23,866 nucleotides of DNA from Methylacidiphilum caldifontis (GCA_945860255.1 CAMAQI010000016.1:1-23866); one strand, 5' to 3'; positions 1 through 8,817 are shown, numbered from the stretch's first letter. The notes: generated by a model not told the origin, from the sequence alone. Numbers and translations: made by a program.

Positions 1-42
1 TGCCACCCCGTTACTCTTCTTCCCTCAAGGAAAAGAGAACGC

Positions 43-84
43 AAAAACCCCTGATGAACTCGCGTTCATCAGGGGTCTTTCTTT
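43..84. terminator. Bidirectional intrinsic terminator
   Basis: A perfect 12-bp inverted repeat (CCCCTGATGAAC at 48-59, GTTCATCAGGGG at 64-75) encloses a TCGC loop. It is followed on the plus strand by TCTTTCTTT and preceded by five A's, which become a U-tract on the minus strand. This is the textbook form of a rho-independent terminator that could work in both directions. It probably ends a gene lying left of the window. Confidence 0.85.
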
Positions 85-132
85 ATCTGAAAATATCCAC
101 CACTTAATCTGACTCAACCTCCCTCAATTATT

Positions 133-591
133 TTGAACCGCTACACTATAATCTACGGCGTTCCCACCAAAGTTTTCAATCAAACCGTCAAACGAAACCT
201 AGCTCGTTTCCCCAGCTCCTTTATGTTCCAATTGACAGCTGAGGAGACTGAAGCCATGCGGTCACAAAATGTGACCGCATCTGGATCCCCCAAACGCAAT
301 CTACGTTTCCTGCCATACGCTTTTACTGAACACGGAGCCCTCATGGCGGCCACCGTTCTTAACAGTCCAAAAGCCATTTCAATGAGTGTTTATCTCATCA
401 ATGCCTTTATTCGCATCAGGGAAGAACTCACAACCAATACCAACTTAGAAAAACGCCTTCTCTCTATCGAAAAAACTCTTCTCTCCCATGACTCCGCCCT
501 ACGCGACATCATCCAAAAAATCAGACCCCTCTTGCTTCCTCCCCCAGAACCACCCCGCAAAAAAATAGGCTTTATTACTGACCAGGACTAA
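133..591 (+). CDS. ORF6N-domain protein, N-terminally truncated
   Basis: The product resembles the ORF6N family (phage and plasmid DNA-binding/antirepressor-like proteins). Visible landmarks are YGVPTKVFNQ, NLARFPSSFMFQLT, LPYAFTEHG, a short C-terminal coiled coil and the PPEPPRKKIGF tail seen in many members. The family normally begins with an RG..V.LD.DLA segment just before YGV, and this is missing. The only start is a TTG with no Shine-Dalgarno. Codons 127-132 read Ile-Ile ahead of LNRYTIIYGV, which looks like a decayed version of V-I-L-D-R-D-L-A-E-I-YGV, and an in-frame TGA lies at 88-90. Homology therefore seems to run past the first usable start, so this may be a pseudogene. No toxin or phage gene lies beside it. 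Family call fairly sure, functionality doubtful. Confidence 0.7.
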   Translation: MNRYTIIYGVPTKVFNQTVKRNLARFPSSFMFQLTAEETEAMRSQNVTASGSPKRNLRFLPYAFTEHGALMAATVLNSPKAISMSVYLINAFIRIREELTTNTNLEKRLLSIEKTLLSHDSALRDIIQKIRPLLLPPPEPPRKKIGFITDQD

Positions 592-687
592 AAAGATAAG
601 TTCTTTGAGCTAACGGCTTCCTACAACGCCCGAGTGTCATGATCTCTTTTATCACGATGAATCTCTAAATCTCATTCAACCCATTTA

Positions 688-727
688 TTGCATTGGGAAT
701 GCAAAAATGTTTCGGTGGGAACCGAAA
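688..727. repeat. Two tandem perfect mini-hairpins
   Basis: TTGCATT-GGG-AATGCAA (688-704) is followed after 5 nt by TTTCGGT-GGGA-ACCGAAA (710-727). Both have 7-bp perfect stems and 3-4 nt loops of GGG(A), or (T)CCC on the other strand. The same architecture with unrelated stem sequences recurs at 19706-19790. Neither is followed by a T-tract, so they are not ordinary terminators. Confidence 0.75.
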
Positions 728-890
728 TCTCGACGTCGCTCGAGGTTAATTCCATCGAAATTTCCGTCACCCTTTTGGTTAGCTATTTGATGAGGTAAAA
801 CGATTCCCAATGACGAATCTGGGTTCAATACCGGCCTCACACGAAGCAACTGTCCCGATGGAATGGGGAATGGCAAAGGAGTGCAGCGAA

Positions 891-982
891 TTTTTTGCAT
901 CGATTCGGAGGATTTTCAGGATAAAGACCAAAGAAAATGGTTTTGAATTTATCCTCCCCATCCTCCCTATCGATGCAAAAAT
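891..982. repeat. Imperfect inverted repeat of a dispersed phrase
   Basis: The left arm (891-926) reads TTTTTTGCATCGAT followed by GGAGGATTTTCAGGATAAAG. The right arm (947-982) is its imperfect reverse complement, ending CTATCGATGCAAAAATT. A third copy lies on the minus strand at 19602-19635. The arms could fold into a long hairpin around a roughly 20-nt loop. No coding content is visible. Confidence 0.7.
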
Positions 983-991
983 TGTATTTTT

Positions 992-1011
992 CTTAAGTTG
1001 AAGCCTATGCG
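992..1011 (+). repeat. CTTAAGTTGA dispersed repeat, copy 1
   Basis: CTTAAGTTGAAGCCTATGCG is one of four near-identical 20-mers in the window (others at 19023-19042, 19924-19943 and 20422-20441). This copy sits only 15 bp beyond the stop codon of the isocitrate dehydrogenase gene. Confidence 0.7.
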
Positions 1012-1026
1012 CACGGATCGATCACG

Positions 1027-2349
1027 TTACATGTGCTGGATGATGTTTTGGCTGAATTCGGAACATTTGAGTTCCGTTCCCCCCTCCATCAAACGAGCAA
1101 AGTCGTAAGTCACTTTTTTGGATCCAATCGCCCCATTAACTCCTTTGAGAATCAAATCAGCAACTTCAATCCAACCCAAATGACGGAACATCATCTCACC
1201 GGAAAGAATCACGGAGCAAGGATTCACCTTATCCAGATCGGCATACTTCGGAGCGGTTCCGTGGGTCGCTTCAAAAATGGCGTGACCGGTGACGTAGTTG
1301 GCATTTCCTCCGGGGGCAATTCCAATTCCGCCGACTTGAGCCGCTAAGGCATCCGAGAGGTAATCGCCGTTCAAGTTCAAGGTAGCAATCACATCAAAGT
1401 CTTCGGGACGGGTCAGAACCTGTTGGAGGGCAATATCGGCAATCGCATCTTTAACAAGGATCTTCCCGGATTTGAGAGCGGCTTTTTGCTCCTCATTCGC
1501 CGCAGCCTCCCCTTTTTCCGCCTTCGTCTTTTCCCATTTGGACCAGCTGTAGGTTTCGGCGGCGAATTCGGTATCGGCTAATTGATAGGCCCAATCACGA
1601 AATCCCCCTTCGGTGAACTTCATGATGTTTCCCTTATGGACGATTGTCAGCGATTTTTTCTTCTGAGCAATCGCGTATTGGATAGCAGAGCGAACAAGTC
1701 GTTGCGTCCCTAAGCGGGAAACCGGTTTAATTCCAAGGCCGACTTCAACGGCAGCGCTGTCTTTAAGTCCTGCTTCATCGATATAAGCCTGAGCCTTATC
1801 GGCGGTAGAAAAACGAATCTTTGCAAAATCCTTCGGAAATTCTTTGGCGATAAAGTCTAAAACTTTCTGAGCCTCTGGGGAGCCCCCTTTCCACTCGATT
1901 CCAGCGTAGATATCTTCGGTATTTTCACGGAAGATCACCATATCGACCTTTTCAGGGTTTTTCACCGGAGAGGGAACCCCAGTGAAATACTGAACAGGGC
2001 GAAGACAGACGTAAAGATCGAGCATCTGACGAAGCGCCACATTTAAGGAACGGATTCCTCCCCCGACCGGTGTCGTGAGAGGTCCTTTAATTCCAACTAA
2101 ATAATCGCGAAATGCCTGAACCGTCTCATCCGGAAGCCAGTTATTAAACTTTTGGAAGGCCTCTTCTCCCGCGAAGACTTGCATCCATTCGACTTTCCGT
2201 TTCCCACCGTAAGCTTTTTCGACTGCCGCATCAAAAACAGGTTGTGAGGCTTTCCAAATATCCCGTCCCGTTCCATCCCCTTGAATATAAGGGATCGTTG
2301 GTTGGTCGGGAACATTTAGTTTTCCGTTTTGAATCGTGATTTTAGACAT
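1027..2349 (-). CDS. icd: NADP-dependent isocitrate dehydrogenase
   Basis: Oxidative decarboxylation of isocitrate to 2-oxoglutarate in the cytosolic TCA cycle (EC 1.1.1.42). The 440-aa product follows the E. coli-type homodimeric enzyme: IPYIQGDGTGRDIW near the N-terminus, GPLTTPVGGGIRSLNVALRQ with the substrate/phosphorylatable Ser at residue 101, FRENTEDIYAGIEW, HKGNIMKFTEGGFRDW, and NLNGDYLSD carrying metal-binding Asp. GTAPKYADLDKVNP keeps the Lys-Tyr pair that selects NADP over NAD. The ATG is preceded by a good AGGAGA. It lies 33 bp behind the aminotransferase gene on the same strand and is probably cotranscribed; the two reactions both feed glutamate/2-oxoglutarate metabolism. No AceK kinase is visible. 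Very sure of family. Confidence 0.97.
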   Translation of the reverse strand: MSKITIQNGKLNVPDQPTIPYIQGDGTGRDIWKASQPVFDAAVEKAYGGKRKVEWMQVFAGEEAFQKFNNWLPDETVQAFRDYLVGIKGPLTTPVGGGIRSLNVALRQMLDLYVCLRPVQYFTGVPSPVKNPEKVDMVIFRENTEDIYAGIEWKGGSPEAQKVLDFIAKEFPKDFAKIRFSTADKAQAYIDEAGLKDSAAVEVGLGIKPVSRLGTQRLVRSAIQYAIAQKKKSLTIVHKGNIMKFTEGGFRDWAYQLADTEFAAETYSWSKWEKTKAEKGEAAANEEQKAALKSGKILVKDAIADIALQQVLTRPEDFDVIATLNLNGDYLSDALAAQVGGIGIAPGGNANYVTGHAIFEATHGTAPKYADLDKVNPCSVILSGEMMFRHLGWIEVADLILKGVNGAIGSKKVTYDFARLMEGGTELKCSEFSQNIIQHM

Positions 2350-2382
2350 AACTCAATTTCTCCTGTTTTTGATCTGATCGTT

Positions 2383-3546
2383 TTATAAAGAGCGAACAAA
2401 TTCGCTGATTCTCTCAACCCCTTTTTCGACATTTTCCATGCTTGTCGCATAAGAAAGACGAACCGTGGCGTCATCGCCAAAAGCAATGCCAGGGACCATT
2501 GCGACCTTTTTCTTTTCGAGAAGTTTCTCACAGAAATCAGCAGAGGTGAGCCCCGTACCGGCAATATTGATCAACACATAAAAGGCCCCTTGAGGGACAA
2601 CGAAGCTGATCTTCGGAATCTCTTTGAGCATCTCCATCACCCGTTTACGACGGCGACCGAACTCTTTGAGCATATCGGCGACACAGTCTTGAGGTCCTTT
2701 GTAAGCAGCAACGGCTCCTTTTTGTGCAAAGGAGGTGACATTTGAAGTCGTATGACTTTGGAGGGAATCGAGACTCTTCGCCAACCACTCAGGGGCAGCG
2801 ATGTAACCCATACGCCATCCGGTCATTGCGTACGGTTTGCTGAACCCATTGACCGTAATCGTCGACTCATAAACACTTTTCCCGAGAGAGGCGATGCTGA
2901 TATGCTTCGCTCCGTCATAGGTCAATTTCTCGTAAATTTCATCGGAAAGAATCAAAATCTCCTCTTCGAGAGCAACTTCCGCCAATGCGGCCAATTCGTT
3001 CTCTGTGTAGATCGTTCCGGTTGGATTCCCTGGGGAATTCAAAATAATCATCTTCGTGCTTGGAGAGATCGCTTCGCGGAATTGATCGGGGGTGATTTTA
3101 TAATCATTTTCTGCGGTGGTTTGAACGATATACGGTTCAGCACCCGCAAGCTTCACCATTTCCGGATAGCTCAACCAATAAGGAGCGGGAATGATCACCT
3201 CATCGCCAGGATTGACGACCGCCATGATCGCTTCATGACAAGCATGCTTACATCCCGCAGTGACAATAATTTGAGAAGGTTTGTAATCGAGTCCGTTTTC
3301 GTTTTTTAATTTTTCAGAAATCGCAGCACGTAATTCAGGAATTCCTGAGGAGGGAGTATATTTTGTGAATCCCGCATCTAAAGCACCCATGGCACTTGCC
3401 TTAATATGCTCAGGCGTATCAAAGTCAGGCTCCCCTGCACCAAAGTTAATAACATCGATTCCTTCAGCCTTCATCGCTTTGGCCTTACTATCAATAGTAA
3501 GACTTAATGAGGGGCTCAACTGCTGTACACGTGTTGCGGTTTTCAT
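2383..3546 (-). CDS. Class I PLP aminotransferase (aspartate aminotransferase, Ib-type)
   Basis: Transfers the amino group between aspartate (or another amino acid) and 2-oxoglutarate with pyridoxal phosphate, in the cytosol. At 387 aa it matches the bacterial subgroup Ib. Visible residues are NFGAGEPDFDTP (substrate loop), SPGNPTG with cofactor-contacting Asn at about 174, SDEIYEKLTYDG with Asp202 and Tyr205, the Schiff-base lysine in NGFSKPYAMTGWRMGY (Lys237), and a C-terminal VRLSYA that supplies the Arg binding the substrate carboxylate. Specificity for aspartate, prephenate or both cannot be decided from sequence alone. It lies 68 bp after the barrel gene and 33 bp before icd. Its Shine-Dalgarno lies inside a hairpin (3553-3569). 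Confidence 0.92.
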   Translation of the reverse strand: MKTATRVQQLSPSLSLTIDSKAKAMKAEGIDVINFGAGEPDFDTPEHIKASAMGALDAGFTKYTPSSGIPELRAAISEKLKNENGLDYKPSQIIVTAGCKHACHEAIMAVVNPGDEVIIPAPYWLSYPEMVKLAGAEPYIVQTTAENDYKITPDQFREAISPSTKMIILNSPGNPTGTIYTENELAALAEVALEEEILILSDEIYEKLTYDGAKHISIASLGKSVYESTITVNGFSKPYAMTGWRMGYIAAPEWLAKSLDSLQSHTTSNVTSFAQKGAVAAYKGPQDCVADMLKEFGRRRKRVMEMLKEIPKISFVVPQGAFYVLINIAGTGLTSADFCEKLLEKKKVAMVPGIAFGDDATVRLSYATSMENVEKGVERISEFVRSL

Positions 3547-3552
3547 AAGAAC

Positions 3553-3569
3553 CCTCCGTTTTACGGAGG
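3553..3569 (-). promoter_or_regulatory. Hairpin overlapping the aminotransferase Shine-Dalgarno
   Basis: On the minus strand CCTCCGT-AAA-ACGGAGG forms a perfect 7-bp stem with a 3-nt loop. The 3' arm contains the GGAGG(G) Shine-Dalgarno, placed about 6 nt before the ATG at 3546. A folded mRNA would hide the ribosome binding site. No T-tract follows, so it is not an intrinsic terminator. Confidence 0.6.
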
Positions 3570-3614
3570 ATTAAAGATTTGGCAATCAAAAGAAAACGAA
3601 TTAAGAAAATAGAA

Positions 3615-5705
3615 TTAAAATTTAATTTGAGAGCTTAAGGTTGTTTCATTACTTTCAATATCGTTATTCTGCCCCAGGGAATCCTTTTTCTTATCGGTAT
3701 AGCGATGGGAGTAAGCGAGTCCGATATTCCACCAATCGGTGATGGGATAAGAGGCAGAAAAACCGTAGTTATAATAAGGATAACTGGAGATTTTAGGGCT
3801 TCCGACCGAGGATTTCGAGAACTCAATGATTTCATAGCCCCCAGTTAATCCTAATTTAACCTTATAAACGGCCTGAGTAATCGACCCACTAAAGCCCGTT
3901 GAGCCAGTATTTGAGTTTCGCACCACCGAAGAAGGAATTTGATTTCTCGAAGCATTTACAGAAAGCGTTGTTTTAGGAAGTAAAGCCAGAGAGCCCCCCG
4001 CTTTAAAAACAATACTGCTTTGATCCTTTATTTTGCTGGAAAATTGTCGTTGCTCATATCCCGATTCAGCAAAAAGTGTTGTTTTTTCTGTTGCAAGATA
4101 GAGCCCTCTGACTAAAGCCTGTTGATAATCTTGATTGGAACTTCCTGTCGAAGTGACATGACCATAGGCTCCTCCTAATCCTAAGCGGATTTTTTCGGTC
4201 ATCGAATAATTCGAAAAACCGCGAACCGTCGTCTCTTGGGAATCGAATCCATCCTGGTAATCACGAATGTTGTTTCCCAGCCCTAACTCGACAGAAGTTT
4301 TATCGGAAACTTCATATTCAGCAGAAACAGAAGTTGCGTAAACATTTCGGCTGATGAAACTTCCGGACTCAATATCACCACCGGAATAAGGAGTAATTCG
4401 TTGATCAACGACTAATGCCAACTTGGAAAAGCGAAAGCCAGAATTAAAGGCAACGCTATGATCGATAATCTCTCTTTTATCAATATCGATAAAAGTGGAA
4501 ATCGTCGGGGTATATCGAAAGGCAACATAAAGCGCATCGGTCACCTCAGAATCGCGCTCCCCCGCCGCAACCTCGAGAGAAGGCGAGGCATTCATGACCG
4601 TCGCGCCATCAATTGCTTTTCCTCTCGATTTGGGAAGGGATTGATAGTTGTCGCTGTAATAGAGTTGATTTTGAAGATCGATTCGGACATCAAAACGATC
4701 GATTTTCATTCCTGGGGCGTAGAGACGAGCCCCATCGTCGGCGAAAAGATTATTCTGCTGATTAACAGATCTAAAACGCCGATCCTCAGTAGGGGCGCTC
4801 TGAATCTCTTTCGCCTCTTTATTTTTCTTTGCAAGAATCGCCCCGGGATCCTCCTGTGCATTCAAACGCTCTTTTCTATTCGCAATCGCTTGCTCCTCTT
4901 GAGTGAGTTCTTGATCCCCTGCCTTTTGAGTATAATCTTTAAATTTCTCGGTTTGGTTCGCCTCGGCACTCTCCGCGAGAAAAGGCCCTCCTTGCCCCCA
5001 GGTATTGATCCTATTCTGATTTTCCTCCCTTTCAGCCTGGGACACGGGAGGAGTCGCCCCTAAAATCTCGAGAGGAGTCTCTCGAAATCGAAGCGAACGC
5101 GGACCTTGTCGCTGATCCTCAGAATAGGAGGAAGAGACCGGTCGAGAGTCACCAGAGCTCTGAGTAACAAGAGGCAAAGCGGTTGGTTTTGGCCTCTTCG
5201 CTGGATTCCAGATCGCCGTTCTTAAAAATAATTGATTTACACTTCGATCCGAGAAGATTAAGGGGAGCTCCTCGACTCGCTGTTCGAGCCCCACTTGCGC
5301 CTCTTCGATAGTCTGTTTTTTTACCTCCGGGGTTGACGGAGTCTCATTCGATAGGCTTTGAGAAGGCTCTTGAGAAACAGTCAGGGGAATCTCCTGCTTC
5401 AAATTGGGAAGCGCAACAGGTTCAATCGCACGAAAAGCCTCAGAAACGGAACTCGAAGGGGATTGCTCTTCCTTGGAAACAGCGGAAGCGGTCGACAAGA
5501 CTTTCTCATTTGAATCGACAGAAAAAACCTCGACGATCGGTCGATCCTCTTCAGAAGGACTCCGTAATGAAAATTGAGGGGCTCTAAATTTTTCGAAAGA
5601 GAGGAAGCTCGGAGACTTTTGAGCAAACCCAAAAATCCCGAAAAGAAGTGTCCCCACCCCCACTCCCAAAACCCATTGAATCATCATTTCTTTTTTCATC
5701 TTCAT
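3615..5705 (-). CDS. Outer-membrane beta-barrel protein of the export operon (BBP2-like)
   Basis: A 696-aa exported protein that I infer is the outer-membrane component of a polysaccharide export module. A hydrophobic N-terminal segment (about residues 9-28) acts as signal or anchor. It is followed by roughly 300 residues of Ser/Glu/Gln/Pro-rich low-complexity sequence. From about residue 330 to the end come alternating aromatic/polar beta strands typical of a porin-like barrel, such as FDVRIDLQNQLYYSDNY and WWNIGLAYSHRYTD. It ends in SSQIKF, and a terminal Phe is the usual BAM recognition feature. This resembles the exopolysaccharide-associated putative beta-barrel family BBP2. Its ATG shares one base with the FecR stop (TAATG), implying translational coupling. 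The long disordered N-terminal half is unusual for a barrel. Confidence 0.8.
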   Translation of the reverse strand: MKMKKEMMIQWVLGVGVGTLLFGIFGFAQKSPSFLSFEKFRAPQFSLRSPSEEDRPIVEVFSVDSNEKVLSTASAVSKEEQSPSSSVSEAFRAIEPVALPNLKQEIPLTVSQEPSQSLSNETPSTPEVKKQTIEEAQVGLEQRVEELPLIFSDRSVNQLFLRTAIWNPAKRPKPTALPLVTQSSGDSRPVSSSYSEDQRQGPRSLRFRETPLEILGATPPVSQAEREENQNRINTWGQGGPFLAESAEANQTEKFKDYTQKAGDQELTQEEQAIANRKERLNAQEDPGAILAKKNKEAKEIQSAPTEDRRFRSVNQQNNLFADDGARLYAPGMKIDRFDVRIDLQNQLYYSDNYQSLPKSRGKAIDGATVMNASPSLEVAAGERDSEVTDALYVAFRYTPTISTFIDIDKREIIDHSVAFNSGFRFSKLALVVDQRITPYSGGDIESGSFISRNVYATSVSAEYEVSDKTSVELGLGNNIRDYQDGFDSQETTVRGFSNYSMTEKIRLGLGGAYGHVTSTGSSNQDYQQALVRGLYLATEKTTLFAESGYEQRQFSSKIKDQSSIVFKAGGSLALLPKTTLSVNASRNQIPSSVVRNSNTGSTGFSGSITQAVYKVKLGLTGGYEIIEFSKSSVGSPKISSYPYYNYGFSASYPITDWWNIGLAYSHRYTDKKKDSLGQNNDIESNETTLSSQIKF

Positions 5706-6667
5706 TATGGGACTACGGGTGAAACTTCAGGTTGAGGAGGAGTATTATCGGGATTAGGAGTGACGGGAGGAGTCACAGGAACGATCCCTTGAAGCTGTTC
5801 TGCAACCGCAGAGATCGATCCACCGACGATGGGCTCTTCATAAACATCGGGAATTGTCCCTGGTTGCGTCTCCAAGACTTGACTTTGAACGTCCTTAATC
5901 TGTTCGCTCGTTGTTAAAAAAGGATTCGTCGCAGAATAGGCGACTCCTTCAACAGCGGCTATTTGTTGAGAAACACTCTCCGACTCCTTTCTCTCTTCCG
6001 GAGTTGGCAATCGAATAGGTTCGACTATCATCTCTGATCCAATCCCCTCGATTTCAATGACCTCATCTTTTTTTAGAGTCACCTTATCTGTATTACTCGG
6101 CTTCAGTTCAACGACTCCATTGACGACCGAGACTTTTCCTTTTCCCCCCTTAAATGAAACCCAAAATTTAGTCCCCTTTGCGGTAACGATCCCTTGTGGA
6201 GTCTGGATTTGAAAATTGGTCATCTTATTATTTAACTTATCAATCGATACAAAAACCTCTCCTTGATTTAAAAACAAAAGAGCCTTTCTATTGGAAACCT
6301 TGTCGTTCTTCTTCACCACCTCCAGTTCCTTGCTCTGCAAACGGCTGTCCTCCACGATCATCATCGTCACTCCCGGCATGGGACGGAAAGTAACAGTCGA
6401 CTGTGCTGGGACGATAAAGAGCCCCTTCGAGGGAATAAGTCTCCCTGGAGCCAAGGAGAGGGACTCATGATCAGTAAGAAAACGATTTCCGCCCCCTTTC
6501 ACTTCAACAACAAGAGACATAATCTTCGACTTCATCTTGGCTGTTTTTTTGACCTCCAAAGGCATCGTGTCCGATTTCTTGTTGTCTCCAGGGACTGCTT
6601 GTGCCCGCCCCTCAAATGAGGGGAGTAAGAAAGTCAGAATAAGAAGATAGAGAGTCCATTTTTTCAT
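5705..6667 (-). CDS. FecR-domain periplasmic protein
   Basis: A 320-aa protein with a clear signal peptide (KKW start, hydrophobic core, likely cleavage after GRAQA). The FecR domain spans about residues 70-215: VTFRPMPGVTMMI, LFLNQGEVFVSID, FQIQTPQGIVTAKGTKFWV and VSVVNGVVELK. The C-terminal third is Pro/Glu/Val-rich and probably unstructured. Classical FecR is a membrane anti-sigma sensor, but this copy has no cytoplasmic segment or visible transmembrane helix beyond the signal. FecR-like domains also occur as stand-alone envelope proteins, and a structural or peptidoglycan-proximal role in the export complex is my inference. Its ATG overlaps the kinase stop by 4 bp and its stop overlaps the barrel start. 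Confidence 0.82.
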   Translation of the reverse strand: MKKWTLYLLILTFLLPSFEGRAQAVPGDNKKSDTMPLEVKKTAKMKSKIMSLVVEVKGGGNRFLTDHESLSLAPGRLIPSKGLFIVPAQSTVTFRPMPGVTMMIVEDSRLQSKELEVVKKNDKVSNRKALLFLNQGEVFVSIDKLNNKMTNFQIQTPQGIVTAKGTKFWVSFKGGKGKVSVVNGVVELKPSNTDKVTLKKDEVIEIEGIGSEMIVEPIRLPTPEERKESESVSQQIAAVEGVAYSATNPFLTTSEQIKDVQSQVLETQPGTIPDVYEEPIVGGSISAVAEQLQGIVPVTPPVTPNPDNTPPQPEVSPVVP

Positions 6668-8811
6668 GATTTTCTCAATTCTGTTCCGTAGGCATTTTCA
6701 CGACCGTAAGTCTTATGATAGGAATAATGATAGTAATAGTAAAGCCCTCGTCGATCTCGAAATCGGTTGATCACCACTCCCGAAGGCTCTTTTCCTGCCT
6801 GCCTCAAAAATTCAATCGCCCGAATCGTCGCTCGTCGCGCCGTGGATCCGCAGCGAGTAATCAAACAAATTCTCTGGGAGTGCTGCACCATCAACAAAGT
6901 ATCCGCAACCGCATTAACAGGGGCCGTATCCAAAATAATATAGTCAAATTTTGATTTATAGGTCTCGATCAATTTACCAAAAGATTCGTTCACAAGCAAT
7001 TTTGGGGGATTCGGAGATCGAGCTCCTGCAGAAACGAAAAACAAATTCTCTACAGAAGTCGACTGAATCACCTCTTCTGCTGTTTTTTGCTCCGATAAAA
7101 CCTCAGAAACTCCCGGACCCATCACTCCTTTGGTGACCATCTGATGGAGATACGGCTTTCGAAGATCGGCATCGATAAGGAGGGTTTTTGATCCCTGTCC
7201 CGCTAAGTGAGCGGCACAATAGAAGCTACAAAAAGTTTTTCCTTCCGCAGGAACCGCGGAGGTGAAGAGGCAGACGCGCCCATCCTCTTTTTTGCCCAAC
7301 AGACTTAAAGATACTAAAAGAGTTCGAAACGATTCACGAACCGCCGGGGTAATCTCATCACTCGAAGATTTTGTACCAGAGTGAGCGCCACTTTTGCCTT
7401 TCGATGCTCCTGTCGCTTTCGTGGTTTTCTTCAGCCGCGACTCAGGAACAGCCGCGAGACAGGGAAGTTTCAAAAGGGTTTCTGCCTGATCCACCGTTTT
7501 AATCGAATTGTCAAAGGAATGAAGAATTAATGACAAACAGATGCCAAACAGTAAACTGGCAGTCACACTAATCATCATTAATTTTCGTTTATTGGGACTA
7601 ATCGGCTCGCCATTAAAATTCGCTGGCTCGATGATTCGAATATTATCAAAATCCAATGATTTCGTTATATTTGTTTCACTCATCCGTTTGTTAAGACTAT
7701 TATAAAAAGATTGATTCGTTTCAACATCTCTCAAAAGCCGATTATATTCAATTGCCGTCTTGCTTTGGTCGATCGCTAGCTTCTGAATATTCTCTTCCTG
7801 AGATTGAAGGGCTTTTAATCGAGGCTCAACCCCTCTCACGGCATCTCGAGCGGCGGTGAGTAAGTTTTTTTGTAAAACAGCGAGATCCTCTCGCATTCGA
7901 ACTAAACGAGGATGTTGCTCGGTAATCCGCTGAGTTGCGATCGAAATCATTTCGTTCTGTCTCGCAATACTTTTTTGAAGTGCATCGACCGTGGGGTCTA
8001 ATTGAATGCTCTCGAGTCCGAGTAGACGGGTGGTATCCTCCCCTATTTTTTTAATCTGATCTAAATCAGACTCTAAAAGATGTCGTCTTTGACGAATCTT
8101 TCCGAGTTCCATATTGACCCCTTTTAACTCCTCAGAGTCTAACGCCGGAACCCCATTTTTTTCCTTAAAGGATTGCAAGGCAAGCTCTGATCCTTGAAGG
8201 TCTTGTCTTACCTTTTCGAGCTCTTTAAATAAAAATTTGTAAGCAACATCGGTCGTCTCAAGCCGTCGGCCGATATTCATTTCCATAAATTCGCGGGCAA
8301 TCGTATTGGCGAGACGCTGCGCCACATGAGGATCACCATGGGCGACATGAAGATCGATCATCGTGGTTCCTTTTCTTTGAACAGGATTAATCGCCCCTCG
8401 AACTCTTTCGGCAACATCTTCATTTTTTAAATTCGCTTGTTCCTCTGGGACCATCAAAAAAGCGGCATCTTTGCCAAGATTTGCGGTTTGTGCGACTCGA
8501 AGCAGTAACGGCTTCGATCGGATCAGCTGCAACATATTTTGCATCGCCTCGTAGCTTCGTGAATCTTCTTGGGTCACCTCTTGGATGTTCACCACGTTTT
8601 TGGGTGGCTCAATATAGAGAAGCACCTTCGACTCATAGACCCGTGGCGATTTCTGAATGTAAGAAAATCCAGCAACAATTCCGATTAAAATAAAGAGCGC
8701 AATAATCCATGCATTCTCGAGTAGGGCGGACAATACCTCTTGATAGCTGATTGCCATCGGGCTCAGCGTATCGGCTTCATTTTGATTCATCGGCGAGGTC
8801 GTCATAGGCAT
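6664..8811 (-). CDS. Wzc-like polysaccharide co-polymerase / bacterial tyrosine kinase
   Basis: Inner-membrane chain-length regulator fused to a cytoplasmic BY-kinase. Order: Wzz domain with first transmembrane helix (about 33-52), a long periplasmic coiled coil, a GNVR-type segment (LLRDVETNQSFYNSLNKRM), a second helix (LMMISVTASLLFGICLSLIL), then the kinase. Kinase motifs are a Walker A variant TSAVPAEGKT near residue 525, Walker A' LLIDADLRKP and Walker B YIILDTAPV. The C-terminus carries a cluster of eight tyrosines (YYYYHYSYHKTYGRENAYG), the expected trans-autophosphorylation tail. Start chosen at the ATG 8811. A TTG at 8817 directly abuts the upstream stop and lies nearer the GGGGAGAG, so it is also possible. 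The 3' end overlaps the FecR gene by ATGA. Confidence 0.93.
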   Translation of the reverse strand: MPMTTSPMNQNEADTLSPMAISYQEVLSALLENAWIIALFILIGIVAGFSYIQKSPRVYESKVLLYIEPPKNVVNIQEVTQEDSRSYEAMQNMLQLIRSKPLLLRVAQTANLGKDAAFLMVPEEQANLKNEDVAERVRGAINPVQRKGTTMIDLHVAHGDPHVAQRLANTIAREFMEMNIGRRLETTDVAYKFLFKELEKVRQDLQGSELALQSFKEKNGVPALDSEELKGVNMELGKIRQRRHLLESDLDQIKKIGEDTTRLLGLESIQLDPTVDALQKSIARQNEMISIATQRITEQHPRLVRMREDLAVLQKNLLTAARDAVRGVEPRLKALQSQEENIQKLAIDQSKTAIEYNRLLRDVETNQSFYNSLNKRMSETNITKSLDFDNIRIIEPANFNGEPISPNKRKLMMISVTASLLFGICLSLILHSFDNSIKTVDQAETLLKLPCLAAVPESRLKKTTKATGASKGKSGAHSGTKSSSDEITPAVRESFRTLLVSLSLLGKKEDGRVCLFTSAVPAEGKTFCSFYCAAHLAGQGSKTLLIDADLRKPYLHQMVTKGVMGPGVSEVLSEQKTAEEVIQSTSVENLFFVSAGARSPNPPKLLVNESFGKLIETYKSKFDYIILDTAPVNAVADTLLMVQHSQRICLITRCGSTARRATIRAIEFLRQAGKEPSGVVINRFRDRRGLYYYYHYSYHKTYGRENAYGTELRKS

Positions 8812-8817
8812 GATCAA

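Larger units (their letters stand above)
592..1026. other. Intergenic region with repeats, no gene recognised
   Basis: Short open frames here have no recognisable domain, no convincing ribosome binding site and overlap on both strands. The stretch holds two small perfect hairpins (688-727), an imperfect inverted repeat (891-982) also found near 19.6 kb, a 16-bp phrase at 934-949 (AAAATGGTTTTGAATT) that recurs at 20640-20655, and a CTTAAGTTGA repeat (992-1011). Confidence 0.6.

Noticed and set aside
869..886. Additional sigma-54-like site (TGGCAAAGGAGTGCA)
   Set aside because: GG and GC are 11 bp apart instead of 12, and no gene follows on that strand.
685..961. Overlapping short minus-strand frames upstream of icd's end
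   Set aside because: No recognisable domain, no ribosome binding site, and they cross hairpins and a dispersed repeat.
4458..5063. 201-aa plus-strand frame opposite the beta-barrel gene
   Set aside because: Antisense shadow of a gene with signal sequence, barrel strands and operon context.
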